Below, piece by piece: positions 46,591 through 54,580 of a stretch of DNA of 54,580 bases. The DNA comes from an uncultured Caldisericota bacterium (GTDB lineage: Bacteria; Caldisericota; Caldisericia; Cryosericales; Cryosericaceae), in contig CAIQIK010000004.1 of NCBI GenBank assembly GCA_903871855.1, positions 1 to 54,580 on the forward strand, written 5' to 3'. Made by a program: the position numbers and the translations under genes. The notes beneath the pieces were generated by a model. It searched no databases and had not been told where the DNA came from. It saw nothing but the letters and a program-made list of their open reading frames with translations. Every line of letters begins with the position of its first letter. Position 1 is the first letter of the stretch.

Positions 46591-48354
46591 ATGACTAGTA
46601 CGGAAACCAAAAGAACGAACAGACTCAGACATCTTGGCCCTGCGCTGTCGCGGTACTGGCCACAGTACGTCGGCGGCATCATGATTCTTGGCGCGGTCGA
46701 CGTCATTCAGACAGTCATCCCGGGGATAACGGCACGCATCATCGATGAACTGGCGGTGTTCACAGCGGGTCCCCATGAGCTGGGCGTTGCCATGCTCCAG
46801 ATAGGTCTCCTGGTCCTGGCGATGACCGTCGGGCGGTACCTCTGGCGGTATCTGCTGTGGGGTTCGGCGAGGCGCGTCGAAGAACAGATGCGCCGTAACC
46901 TCTTTGCCAAGTTTATGTCGCTGTCGGCCGAGTTCCATGACAGACACAAAACGGGAGACCTGATGGCGCTCGTGACCAATGACCTAGAGGCGGTGCGGGA
47001 GGCGCTAGGCGACGGTCTGCTCATGATTTCAGATTTCATCATTATGACGACATTTACGCTCGTCGCCATGTTTCGTTTCAACCGCCCACTGACTCTAATG
47101 ACGCTGGTACCTCTCGTGCTCATCGCGCTCGTCGTGACGCGCTCGGGCCCCATCGTGTTCCGGCTGTTCAAGCGCGTGCAGGACGCGTTCTCCGCGCTGA
47201 GCGACTATGTGCAGGAAGCCATGACCGGTATCCGGGTCATCAAGGTCTTCACTCGCGAGGACGCTGCTGCGCGTGGCCTGCGGGAACGAGCCATGGACAT
47301 CGAACGCCGCAATGTCAAGCTCGTGACGGTCTGGGGGCTCACATTTCCCCTCATCGATTTCCTCGGTTCCATTGCCACGCTGATCCTCCTGTGGGCAGGC
47401 GGTCTGCTGGTCACAAGGGGGCAGTTCAGCATCGGAGGGCTGGTGGCGTTCAACACGTACATCGGCATGCTTGCCTGGCCGATGCTCGCGCTGGGCTGGG
47501 CCATCAATCTGTTCCAGAGAGGGCAGGCATCTCTCGCCCGCATCAACGAGATCCTCGACATGCAGCCGACCATCCTCGAGCGGCCGGACGCTCTCACGCT
47601 CGACGACATGCGTGGAGAGATCGAGTTTGACCATGTGACGTTCGAGCGCGAGGGCAAACGCATCCTCGACGATGTCAGCTTCCATGTGGTCCCCGGGCAG
47701 AAAGTCGGCATCATCGGCCCTATCGGCTCGGGCAAGACAACAATCGTTTCATTGCTGACGCGTGCCTATGACACGACATCGGGACGGATTCTGGTCGACG
47801 GGCATGACGTCCGCGACTACCGCATCAAGGACCTGCGGCGGGCGATCGGCGTTGTGACCCAGGACGTGTTCCTGTTCTCGGACTCGCTCGAGGAGAACAT
47901 CAACGTGACCGAGCTCCCGGTCGGGACCGAAGAGGTCCAGGAAGCGACGAGGCTGTCCGGCGTCTACAAGAACATCATGGAGTTTCAGGACGAGTTCAGT
48001 ACGGTGGTCGGGGAGCGCGGCGTCACGCTGTCTGGCGGCGAGAAGCAGCGTGTCACCATCGCGCGTGCCATTCTCAAGAAGCCTCGTATCCTCGTCCTGG
48101 ACGACGCCCTGTCGGCCGTGGACGCCGACACCGAGAAGCACATCCTCGACAACATCGCAAGCTTCGAGACAAAGCCGACGACCGTCGTCATCAGCAACCG
48201 CATCTCTGCACTGCGGCATATGGACAAGGTACTGGTTCTCGACAGCGGACACGTCGCGGAAGAGGGGACCCACAACGATCTGCTGCGGGCGAAGGGTATG
48301 TACTGGCATATCTTTAGGAAACAGCTGGTAGAACGCAAGGTGGAGAAAGAATGA
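46591..48354 (+). CDS. Heterodimeric ABC exporter, subunit with degenerate site
   Basis: 587 residues: six-helix type I exporter domain (about 15-310) and a nucleotide-binding domain with Walker A GPIGSGKTT (near 377), Q-loop GVVTQDVFLFS, signature VTLSGGEKQRVTIAR and Walker B ILVLDDALSAVD. The residue after Walker B is Asp in place of the catalytic Glu, and the H-loop region reads VISNRIS with no switch His. Both are the marks of the non-catalytic half of heterodimeric multidrug exporters (TM287/288-, BmrCD-, LmrCD-like). The following gene, overlapping by 4 nt, supplies the partner. There is no ribosome-binding site; see the promoter at 46554-46582. Confidence 0.93.
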   Translation: MTSTETKRTNRLRHLGPALSRYWPQYVGGIMILGAVDVIQTVIPGITARIIDELAVFTAGPHELGVAMLQIGLLVLAMTVGRYLWRYLLWGSARRVEEQMRRNLFAKFMSLSAEFHDRHKTGDLMALVTNDLEAVREALGDGLLMISDFIIMTTFTLVAMFRFNRPLTLMTLVPLVLIALVVTRSGPIVFRLFKRVQDAFSALSDYVQEAMTGIRVIKVFTREDAAARGLRERAMDIERRNVKLVTVWGLTFPLIDFLGSIATLILLWAGGLLVTRGQFSIGGLVAFNTYIGMLAWPMLALGWAINLFQRGQASLARINEILDMQPTILERPDALTLDDMRGEIEFDHVTFEREGKRILDDVSFHVVPGQKVGIIGPIGSGKTTIVSLLTRAYDTTSGRILVDGHDVRDYRIKDLRRAIGVVTQDVFLFSDSLEENINVTELPVGTEEVQEATRLSGVYKNIMEFQDEFSTVVGERGVTLSGGEKQRVTIARAILKKPRILVLDDALSAVDADTEKHILDNIASFETKPTTVVISNRISALRHMDKVLVLDSGHVAEEGTHNDLLRAKGMYWHIFRKQLVERKVEKE

Positions 48355-50483
48355 GCGAGCCGATCACGCAGGAAGAAGTCAAAGAGCGCGCATTCGACGT
48401 GACGCTGATGCGCCGCCTGCTGCACTTCGTAAGGCCACAGACCTGGCTGCTGCTGCTGGCATTGGTGCTGGTCTGTGTCCTGAACGCCGGCGATATTCTG
48501 AAACCTCTGATCGTCCGCAGTGCTATCGACCAGTATGTCGATCCGACCTCATCCAGATTCGTCCAGCTGGACAACGCTGCGGACGCCAAGCTGGTAGACG
48601 GCCTGGTGCCTGCGGCCGCACGTTTCACACTGGGGGACCGCTCCTACTACGACAAGACCGAGCTTGCTCATGCAGGCCGCGTCCTGGGCCGCTCCCTCGC
48701 CGGGACCCAGGTCTCGTTCTATGTCATCACACCGGACAAGGCAGCACAGCTTGGAGTCGAGACACTGGCCTCATACGCCAGCCAGGCGGTGCCCGTGTTG
48801 TTCGAAGCGCCGACGCCTGCATTCGCAGAAGGATCGTTCCTGATGAACGTCGAGGATCTCCAGCGCCTGCCTGCCACAGAGCGTGATTGGTTCCGCTCGG
48901 CGGACAGGGCCGGTATCAGGCGCCTGTCCCTCATCTTCCTCGTGGTCGTTGCGATCATGCTGGTCGTCGCCTATGGCAACAGGCTCCTGCTGGAGGTCGT
49001 GGGGCAGCGTGTCGTGTATGATATCCGCGTCCAGCTCTTCCAGCACATCGAGCGTCTCCCCTTCAGCTACTTTGACAAGGCCCCGTCCGGTCGTCTCACC
49101 ACACGGGTCACCAATGACATAGCTGCTCTGGCCGACATGTACATCAACTCGCTGGTCAACCTGGCCAAGGATTCGCTGCTGCTGGTGGGCGTCCTCGTCA
49201 CGATGTTCATACTGAACGTGTTCCTGACGTGGATTCTGGTGGGCGTGCTGGTGGCCGTCATCTTCATCACTGCCGTGCTTCGTATCCCTATGCGCGATAC
49301 CCACCGCATGGCGCGGACGCGCCTGTCCCGCATCAATGCCTTCATCGCCGAACGTCTGCAGGGGGTACGCGTCGTGCAGCTGTTTGCCATCGAGGAGAAA
49401 GAGAAGGAGAAGTTCGACGTCATCAACCGTGACTTCACGCGCATCCGTCTTCGTCTCGTCCATCTCAACGGCATCTTCCGGCCACTGGTGGCCGCCCTCT
49501 CGACGTTTGCCATCGCCCTCCTCCTGTACTTCGGGGGAGACCGTATCCTGGGCGGGACCCTATCCTTCGGAACGCTCATTACGTTCACCTTCTACGCGGC
49601 GATCTTCTTCCGCCCCGTGCAGGAACTGGCAGAGCAGTTCGACACCATCCAGTCGGCCATGGCCTCGGCCGAGAAGATCTTCCGTGTCATGGATGAACCG
49701 GAGGAAGTCTACACTCCCGAAACGTTTGACGGCTGCCCTCCCTCTTCATTCGATATCGAGTTTCAGGACGTTCACCTGAGCTACAACGAGGGCGAGGAGA
49801 TTCTCAAGGGCATTACCTTCAAGGTCGAACAAGGCGGGTCTGTTGCACTGGTTGGTTCGACTGGTGCCGGGAAGACGTCCATCACGGGTCTGGTCCCCAG
49901 GTTCTATGACGTCGACAGCGGCAGAGTCCTGCTGGGGGGCACGGACGTAGCGACTCTGCCTGCTGAATTCCTGAGGCACAACGTCGCGTTTGTCATGCAG
50001 GACGTGTTCATCTTCAGCGGCAGTGTCCTGGACAACATCGCCCTGTTCGAAGAGCATCCTGATGAACGACGCGCGAACGAGATCGTCGACTATCTGGGCA
50101 TGGGGTTCGTGAAGAGTCTCGAGGGAGGTCTGCACTACCATCTGTATGAGCGCGGCAACAACCTCTCCTCGGGCCAGCGGCAGCTCATCTCGTTTGCCCG
50201 GGCGCTGTACTTTGACCCCAAAGTCCTCATCCTTGACGAGGCCACCTCCAACATCGATACGGAGTCCGAGGCCGTCATCCAGTCGGCCATCCGTAAGATC
50301 CTCAAGGGCCGTACGAGCATCATCGTCGCGCATCGCCTGTCGACCATTCGCACGGTGGATCGCATCCTCGTGGTGCAGAGAGGGCGCATCAGTGAATCCG
50401 GAACGCACGAGGAGCTGCTCGCAAAGGGCGGTATCTACAGGAATCTTTACGAACTCCAGTCTCTGACCGAAGAGAAAGCCTGA
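48351..50483 (+). CDS. Heterodimeric ABC exporter, catalytic subunit with extra loop domain
   Basis: 710 residues. After the first helix (TWLLLLALVLVCVLNAGDIL) there is an insert of about 120 residues (about 65-190, including ARFTLGDRSYYDKTELAHAG and GTQVSFYVITPDKAAQLGVE) before helix 2 (RRLSLIFLVVVAIMLVVAYG). That places a soluble domain outside the membrane, an unusual feature of this exporter subclass. The nucleotide-binding domain has Walker A GSTGAGKTS (near 501), signature NLSSGQRQLISFARA, Walker B VLILDEATSNID with the catalytic Glu, and the switch His in IVAHRLST. Start overlaps the first subunit by ATGA. Substrate unknown; drug or lipid export is typical. Confidence 0.93.
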   Translation: MSEPITQEEVKERAFDVTLMRRLLHFVRPQTWLLLLALVLVCVLNAGDILKPLIVRSAIDQYVDPTSSRFVQLDNAADAKLVDGLVPAAARFTLGDRSYYDKTELAHAGRVLGRSLAGTQVSFYVITPDKAAQLGVETLASYASQAVPVLFEAPTPAFAEGSFLMNVEDLQRLPATERDWFRSADRAGIRRLSLIFLVVVAIMLVVAYGNRLLLEVVGQRVVYDIRVQLFQHIERLPFSYFDKAPSGRLTTRVTNDIAALADMYINSLVNLAKDSLLLVGVLVTMFILNVFLTWILVGVLVAVIFITAVLRIPMRDTHRMARTRLSRINAFIAERLQGVRVVQLFAIEEKEKEKFDVINRDFTRIRLRLVHLNGIFRPLVAALSTFAIALLLYFGGDRILGGTLSFGTLITFTFYAAIFFRPVQELAEQFDTIQSAMASAEKIFRVMDEPEEVYTPETFDGCPPSSFDIEFQDVHLSYNEGEEILKGITFKVEQGGSVALVGSTGAGKTSITGLVPRFYDVDSGRVLLGGTDVATLPAEFLRHNVAFVMQDVFIFSGSVLDNIALFEEHPDERRANEIVDYLGMGFVKSLEGGLHYHLYERGNNLSSGQRQLISFARALYFDPKVLILDEATSNIDTESEAVIQSAIRKILKGRTSIIVAHRLSTIRTVDRILVVQRGRISESGTHEELLAKGGIYRNLYELQSLTEEKA

Positions 50484-50731
50484 GAGGTCAGGGTCCGGCG
50501 CCGGAACGGTTGACGATGTGTGCTGTGCCGCGTAGCAGGGATCTGCTCATGCGCCACCTTGGCACTTGGTCCATTCATTTCTGACGCCCGAGGACTAGAC
50601 TCACACAGACCAGTTCCTGAAGAACATGCCGACCCTGCTGTGCCCCGCGTTCTCCGGCTTACTGGATTTGGTTGTCCTGCGTGCGGAGAGCCAGGCAGAG
50701 GGGGCTCTTACGTGTCAACTCACGCAAAAAC
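50484..50731. other. Intergenic spacer after the ABC exporter pair
   Basis: No gene seen. A 6-bp stem AGAGCC/GGCTCT (50687-50692 with 50703-50708) followed by TTAC may be a weak terminator. The base composition changes toward AT after about 50720. Confidence 0.35.
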
Positions 50732-50759
50732 TTGACAGGATTACAGATTTCTCTAGTCT
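50732..50759 (+). promoter_or_regulatory. Putative promoter at the entry of the AT-rich cassette
   Basis: Perfect TTGACA (50732-50737), 16 nt, TAGTCT (50754-50759), followed by an A-rich start region. Confidence 0.5.
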
Positions 50760-50791
50760 AAAAAAATGGCATATTGAGGAGGGCTGATGGC

Positions 50792-50923
50792 GTGAATGCA
50801 GAGAGAGAGAATGCAGGGGAATCTTGTCCGAAGGGCCGGAACGAGCGAGGCAATTTCTGCGGCAACAGGGTATCCTTCATTTTCTATCCTTCTAAACTCC
50901 CCACGACAAGAGATTGGCCATAA
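50792..50923 (+). CDS. Possible 43-residue peptide
   Basis: GTG 50792 preceded by GAGGAGGG (8 nt spacing) and by the promoter 50732-50759 opens a 43-codon frame with three Cys and many charged residues (starts MNAERENAGESCPKGRNERG). No homology recognised. It would lie 108 nt upstream of the secreted amidase. The good ribosome-binding site is the main support; it could equally be leader RNA. Confidence 0.25.
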   Translation: MNAERENAGESCPKGRNERGNFCGNRVSFIFYPSKLPTTRDWP

Positions 50924-51031
50924 CTATTGTTGAGAACAGGGTTATTGATGCGCGTCGAGCTCGAAGACGTACATGCTTCCTTCGTTTGGAAATGCTGAGG
51001 TATAGAACGAAGAGAATCGAAAGGAGACGAC

Positions 51032-52663
51032 ATGAAAAAGGTTCTGTCATTGGCATTATCGGTGGGAATGATTTTTTCCTTGCTGAGCACCAGTGTTCTT
51101 GCAACAGAAGTGAAGGCAAATGAGCAGAGTGAACAACAGCAAATTGAAGCTACCGTAGAGTCCTATCTCAAGAAGTGCGTAGAGTCGATTTACTCTTACA
51201 AGAAGCAAGACGTTTCCAAGGATACCATGAAAAATGTGTTGATCGCGGCCAGAAGCGAATCATCCACAAAACTGGAACAGGACATTTCCTCATTTGCACA
51301 ATTTCAGAAGAAGAGTGGATTTGGATTGATGAACGCATTGGATATTAAAGAATCCGGGGTCAAAGCTGTGTTGGATAACTTGGATCTCCAAGAAGACCGC
51401 GTGGTATATTTCGGGCATCTGCATGAGACGCAAAAGATTACATATTCCCATTTCAATACGGATTATAGGTTTCATGAAACCAGCATAGAAGGGAATTATG
51501 CGGTGGCCGATGTATCAGAATACCTAGACTATCAGTACAGCTTCTGTCGTGAGCCAACCTTTGAGATTACGAACTACAATATCTCTCTGATCAGGGTAAA
51601 TGACAGTTGGATGATTGCAGAAGTAGTCTCAGATGACTCGTTTTTTCAGTCCCATTACAATGAAGGTTTTGACTTGCAAACAGAACTTCGGGGCTATGAT
51701 GAGGCATTCTCTCGCGTGGAAGAGCCTTCCCTCGTAAAAGGTTCTAGATCAACCTTGGCAACGACGTCTAGTGATATCGCATATAATAAGCAAAACGCGG
51801 CCAATTATGCCTTGACGTACTCAACGCAAAGTGATGATGGATCTGGCACGCCGACTTTCAAGAATAATAATTTCCCTTGGTTTGGCGCAGATTGTATGAA
51901 CTTCGCGTCCCAATGCATGTGGGCTGGATTTGGCGGAAGCAATTCATACGCTGATGTAGGCGCCAAATACGGAATGGATAGTGTAGGATCTTATACTTGG
52001 TGGGCTACCAATTCAAATGGTACCCCCTCCTGGGCAAGTTGTGGAAATTTCAGAAGCTACGTCGACGGCTCCAAATCGTCCAGCGAAAAAGGCGTGATCT
52101 GCGATACGGGTGATGTTGCTTACAATTCCAACCAATTGCCTTTCTCTGCATCTGATTTAATCGGTGCAGTCATTCATGTGAAGGGGGAGGTTAACGGTAC
52201 GCCATACGCTCTAGCTCATGCCGTTTTTGTGAACAATGCTACGGGAAGCACCAGAGACACAGTGTATTTTACATCGTACAATAACTGCCGAAAGAACAGA
52301 CTGCTCTCTCTTTCTTTCCCATCCTCTACGACCGATCAGAAGAACAACATGTTTGTCATGGTTCCCCGGACATTCCGGAGTGGCTCTACTGGTACAAGAT
52401 TGTGGGCTGATTTACATAACACTGTCCCCATGAACTCACAGGAATTTCTCACGGGGTGCTGCAATGTGCAATGTAACACGCTTACAATGGACATCTATGA
52501 TCCCAATAACGCCGCGAAGGGGCACTATAGTCGGACCAATGCTTCTTCTATGATCCAATCTTACAGTGGATTCAATATGGCGGGCCTCTGGAGAATTGTA
52601 CTCACCGGAATTGACAGCACGAACACCACTACGACATTCACCTATACTGTTCGTGTTTATTGA
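51032..52663 (+). CDS. Secreted Amidase_6 protein, AT-richer, likely acquired
   Basis: 543 residues. Signal peptide KKVLSLALSVGMIFSLLSTS cut near VLATEV; then an N-terminal region of about 200 residues with a cystatin/NTF2-like feel (DVSEYLDYQYSFCREPTFEI, ISLIRVNDSWMIAEVVSDDS). The amidase domain follows (about 248-450): YNKQNAANYALTYS, the probable nucleophile Cys in FGADCMNFASQCMW, and His in ALAHAVFVNNATG. The C-terminal 90 residues resemble a beta-sandwich. AAAGGAGACGAC precedes ATG 51032. Base and codon use differ visibly from the rest of the window and recall Firmicutes. It is not a close paralogue of the 26666 protein apart from the amidase motifs. Co-transcribed with the lipoprotein. 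Confidence 0.85.
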   Translation: MKKVLSLALSVGMIFSLLSTSVLATEVKANEQSEQQQIEATVESYLKKCVESIYSYKKQDVSKDTMKNVLIAARSESSTKLEQDISSFAQFQKKSGFGLMNALDIKESGVKAVLDNLDLQEDRVVYFGHLHETQKITYSHFNTDYRFHETSIEGNYAVADVSEYLDYQYSFCREPTFEITNYNISLIRVNDSWMIAEVVSDDSFFQSHYNEGFDLQTELRGYDEAFSRVEEPSLVKGSRSTLATTSSDIAYNKQNAANYALTYSTQSDDGSGTPTFKNNNFPWFGADCMNFASQCMWAGFGGSNSYADVGAKYGMDSVGSYTWWATNSNGTPSWASCGNFRSYVDGSKSSSEKGVICDTGDVAYNSNQLPFSASDLIGAVIHVKGEVNGTPYALAHAVFVNNATGSTRDTVYFTSYNNCRKNRLLSLSFPSSTTDQKNNMFVMVPRTFRSGSTGTRLWADLHNTVPMNSQEFLTGCCNVQCNTLTMDIYDPNNAAKGHYSRTNASSMIQSYSGFNMAGLWRIVLTGIDSTNTTTTFTYTVRVY

Positions 52664-52683
52664 GAAGAGGTGGTGATACGGCT

Positions 52684-53334
52684 TTGAAGAAGGTACAGCT
52701 AGTACTTCTGGTTATGATACTGCTGGCCTGTTGCGGCTGCAACACGACGGGTAACGTGACATCGCCGAACGCTCCGAGCTCGCCTTCGGCGCCCCAGACC
52801 CAGCTGGACGGCCCTGCCTCCGTGGAGCTTCCCTTGCCCTCCAGCAAGGTGTTTGGCCTGGAGGGGACCGATGCCCTCTTGTATGACATAGCGGTGAAAT
52901 ATTACAGCGTACAGCTGGAAGACCCCGAAATACGAAAGCATTTGTTCATGCCATCGCTGGGAGTGCTGGATACGTACCAGACGGAAGATGGCAGCACCTG
53001 CTACCTGTGTCGGTTCAGAGGATATGACTACTACAACTTAAGCCAAGGCCTCCGTGATTTGAATCATCCTCGCTATTCACCAGGCAGTGGCGGCTATGAT
53101 CTGGCTCGATTCACCATTGCGAAGACACAGAGCGGGAAGCCGGTCTGTACAGAGGTTGTTCTGAGCGCCGATGGAGAGGGATGGGCACAATCCATCAGAC
53201 TCATCTGCGGCCCGAAAAAAGAGCTGGCACGAGCGATCATAGAAAACAAGAAGTTGCCGGTTACGATACGAGACATTACGTCGGCCGATTCGAAGAAATT
53301 ACTTGATATCTACCTGGATTACTACTTTCGTTAA
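52684..53334 (+). CDS. Lipoprotein of unknown function, partner of the amidase
   Basis: 216 residues. TTG 52684 is preceded by AGAGGTGGTGATACGGC and is chosen over an in-frame TTG eight codons earlier. Signal KKVQLVLLVMILLACCGC has a good lipobox (LLAC), so the mature protein is anchored at the membrane. A Ser/Pro-rich linker (SPNAPSSPSAPQTQ) leads to an alpha/beta domain (YDIAVKYYSVQLEDPEIRKH, YLCRFRGYDYYNLSQGLRDL, RFTIAKTQSGKPVCTEVVLS). No family recognised. It begins 20 nt after the amidase stop, and both are closed by the terminator at 53341. It may tether or inhibit the secreted amidase, by context only. Confidence 0.75.
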   Translation: MKKVQLVLLVMILLACCGCNTTGNVTSPNAPSSPSAPQTQLDGPASVELPLPSSKVFGLEGTDALLYDIAVKYYSVQLEDPEIRKHLFMPSLGVLDTYQTEDGSTCYLCRFRGYDYYNLSQGLRDLNHPRYSPGSGGYDLARFTIAKTQSGKPVCTEVVLSADGEGWAQSIRLICGPKKELARAIIENKKLPVTIRDITSADSKKLLDIYLDYYFR

Positions 53335-53340
53335 GAGCAA

Positions 53341-53366
53341 GGGGGGCAAACGCCCCCCTCTTTTTC
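53341..53366 (+). terminator. Rho-independent terminator
   Basis: GGGGGGC (53341-53347), loop AAAC, GCCCCCC (53352-53358), followed by TCTTTTTC. Seven nt after the lipoprotein stop. A textbook terminator. Confidence 0.92.
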
Positions 53367-53910
53367 TGTCAAGGACTATCGTCTATGATCACCGATATTA
53401 TCCAACTTGGAGTAGAAACGGCAGGACAACCACTTGTGTAATTTGTTATTGATAGTGAAGACCGTATCTGACAGGAGGGCGGCGTCCGCCTGGAGTATGC
53501 CACCCTCCTACACACCACCAGAATGGTGCTGGGAAACGAGGCGGCAGTGCCCGTCGCCCAGGGCGGTCCGCAGTATCACGGCCCTTTCCAGCAGCTCACT
53601 GTCGTGTATCATGGGTGACTTCAACCGCGGCCTTCTGCGAGCATGGCGAAACGGTGCTTGCCGCACGCCTGACTGCCTCGGGCGTCCTTGCGGACACCAT
53701 CAAGACAGCGCAGCAGGAGCGCGCGCCATCTTACGGGCCCGGAATCAGCCGATAGAGGTCCTTCTTCTGCTGCTCCGCAGCTCCATCCGGACTGATGTTC
53801 TGTGCTCCGAGAGAAGTCCCCAGCCGCTCAAGACAGTGCTGTAATTCTGCCTCCATGTGCTTCGACCGGCGAATGCCCTGTTCCCACCACCAGTTGCTGA
53901 CATTTGGGGT
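53367..53910. other. Region of broken coding-like stretches, unassigned
   Basis: Minus 53908-53731 gives SNWWWEQGIRRSKHMEAELQ...DLYRLIPG and, after a frame change, PVRWRALLLRCLDGVRKD. The plus strand near 53480-53610 and 53620-53750 gives TLLHTTRMVLGNEAAVPVAQ and, one frame over, FCEHGETVLAARLTASGVLA...ISR followed by a stop. Both strands look coding in pieces but no frame is continuous and I recognise no family. Probably one or two decayed genes between the cassette and the IS remnant. Confidence 0.3.
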
Positions 53911-54543
53911 CTAGCCGAAGTCATCCACTGCCTGCCCCCCCATCATGACCCACCAGGTCCATGGCCAAGGCACGGGGGCGTCCAGCAGAAGCACCCTTCG
54001 CCTTGAACCAAAGGGCTCGGGGGGAGGGTCCATGCAGGTCTGCACGGGGATCCTGCCACCCAGGGGAGTACTCCTCGTATGGGAGATGCCATGCAGGAGA
54101 TATCTCTTGCGTTCTCCTGCCAGAAGTCGTCCGATGGTGGCAGGACTCATCTGCAGGAGAAGTCTCCATGTCTCCTCATCTACTCGGAGATGTCCATGGG
54201 TGACAAGGTTCTCCACGAAAAGGGGCATGCCTGCTGCCAGGCGGACAGGACCAAGGAACGTGCTTGCTGCCCAGATGGTGGTCAGTACCTGCTGGACTGC
54301 GGGACCATACCGAGAAGCACGATACCGGTGGATATGCTTCGTGGAATCAGCCACGAGGACACAGTCTCCCAGCAAGTACCGCTGACCTGCCTGATGCAGG
54401 ACACGGGCGGCATGTCTTCTACAGTACCCTGTGGACTCGCAGAAGTCATCCAGCATGGCTGTCTTCTTTGCTTTGCTCGCCTTTACGTACGTTTGTGCCT
54501 TCACCATCGTGAGCTTCTTGCGTTCCCGCATCGTGAGCTCCAT
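53911..54543 (-). pseudogene. Broken ISNCY-like transposase
   Basis: ATG 54543 follows GAAAGGAGCAGCAGGA, almost the same leader as the left-edge copy. The first 150 residues are intact (MLDDFCESTGYCRRHAARVL, YGPAVQQVLTTIWAASTFLG, LRVDEETWRLLLQMSPATIG). After RIPVQTCMDPPPEP the catalytic block MDLVGHDGG appears one frame over, and the original frame returns only for QAVDDFG before a stop at 53911. At least two frameshifts, and loss of the rest of the DDE domain, make it inactive. It is homologous to 1-638 but not the same element. Confidence 0.82.
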
Positions 54544-54580
54544 TCCTGCTGCTCCTTTCTCATTCCAAGGACCAGCAGTA

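Overview
The window reads as a piece of a GC-rich bacterial chromosome with short intergenic gaps, many 4-nt stop/start overlaps, purine-rich ribosome-binding sites close to start codons and sigma70-like promoters. I cannot name the organism from sequence alone. LemA plus YciQ-like proteins, a YtrA-type GntR/ABC operon, BNR-type repeats joined to copper-amine-oxidase-N stalk domains, Amidase_6 proteins and an animal-type transketolase suggest an anaerobic, Firmicutes-like or candidate-phylum lineage (Caldisericota/Cryosericota would fit, but this is a guess). No tRNA, rRNA or CRISPR array was seen.

Layout. Both edges hold members of one transposase family (ISNCY-like, integrase-type catalytic domain): an open copy running off the left edge (1-638) and a frameshifted remnant at the right edge (53911-54543). 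From 0.8 to 14.3 kb there are housekeeping and accessory genes: a DUF948 protein, a GAF-GAF-GGDEF diguanylate cyclase, two GNAT acetyltransferases, a fused transketolase, a P-type cation ATPase, glycerate kinase, a peroxiredoxin stub coupled to a 2TM protein, a frameshifted gene of unknown function and an MFS exporter. Copies of a dispersed repeat lie in the gaps near 11.5, 11.7 and 14.4 kb. From 14.6 to 21.5 kb (minus strand) lie two DUF2207 proteins with glycine-rich tails and LemA, a small membrane protein, a PPOX-family flavoprotein and a beta-strand lipoprotein. From 21.6 to 23.6 kb is a self-contained GntR-ABC ATPase-permease operon with operator-like palindromes. From 24.2 to 28.9 kb are two large secreted repeat proteins, a 14-blade BNR-like protein and an amidase with InlB-like and FG-GAP-like repeats. 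They are followed by an aminoglycoside-phosphotransferase-like kinase and an MFS transporter.

From 31.6 to 46.5 kb every gene is on the minus strand. Reading in transcription order: a DNA repair operon (EndoIII/MagIII-like glycosylase, radical SAM, endonuclease IV), a sulfite-oxidase-fold molybdoenzyme, a nitrilase/YfcC transporter/M14-like peptidase operon, three coupled genes of unknown function, an AEC transporter, a TPR protein, a GNAT protein, and an ABC-2 exporter whose ATPase has a one-base frameshift. From 46.6 to 50.5 kb is a heterodimeric ABC exporter pair, probably read from a leaderless transcript. From 50.7 to 53.4 kb is a visibly AT-richer cassette (secreted Amidase_6 protein plus lipoprotein, closed by a strong terminator) that looks acquired.

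The most noteworthy points are the repair operon with an embedded radical SAM gene and an EndoIII homologue lacking the catalytic lysine, the three-gene unknown cluster, several genes broken at homopolymers, the repeat-rich secreted proteins, and a perfect 43-bp palindrome at the end of nfo.
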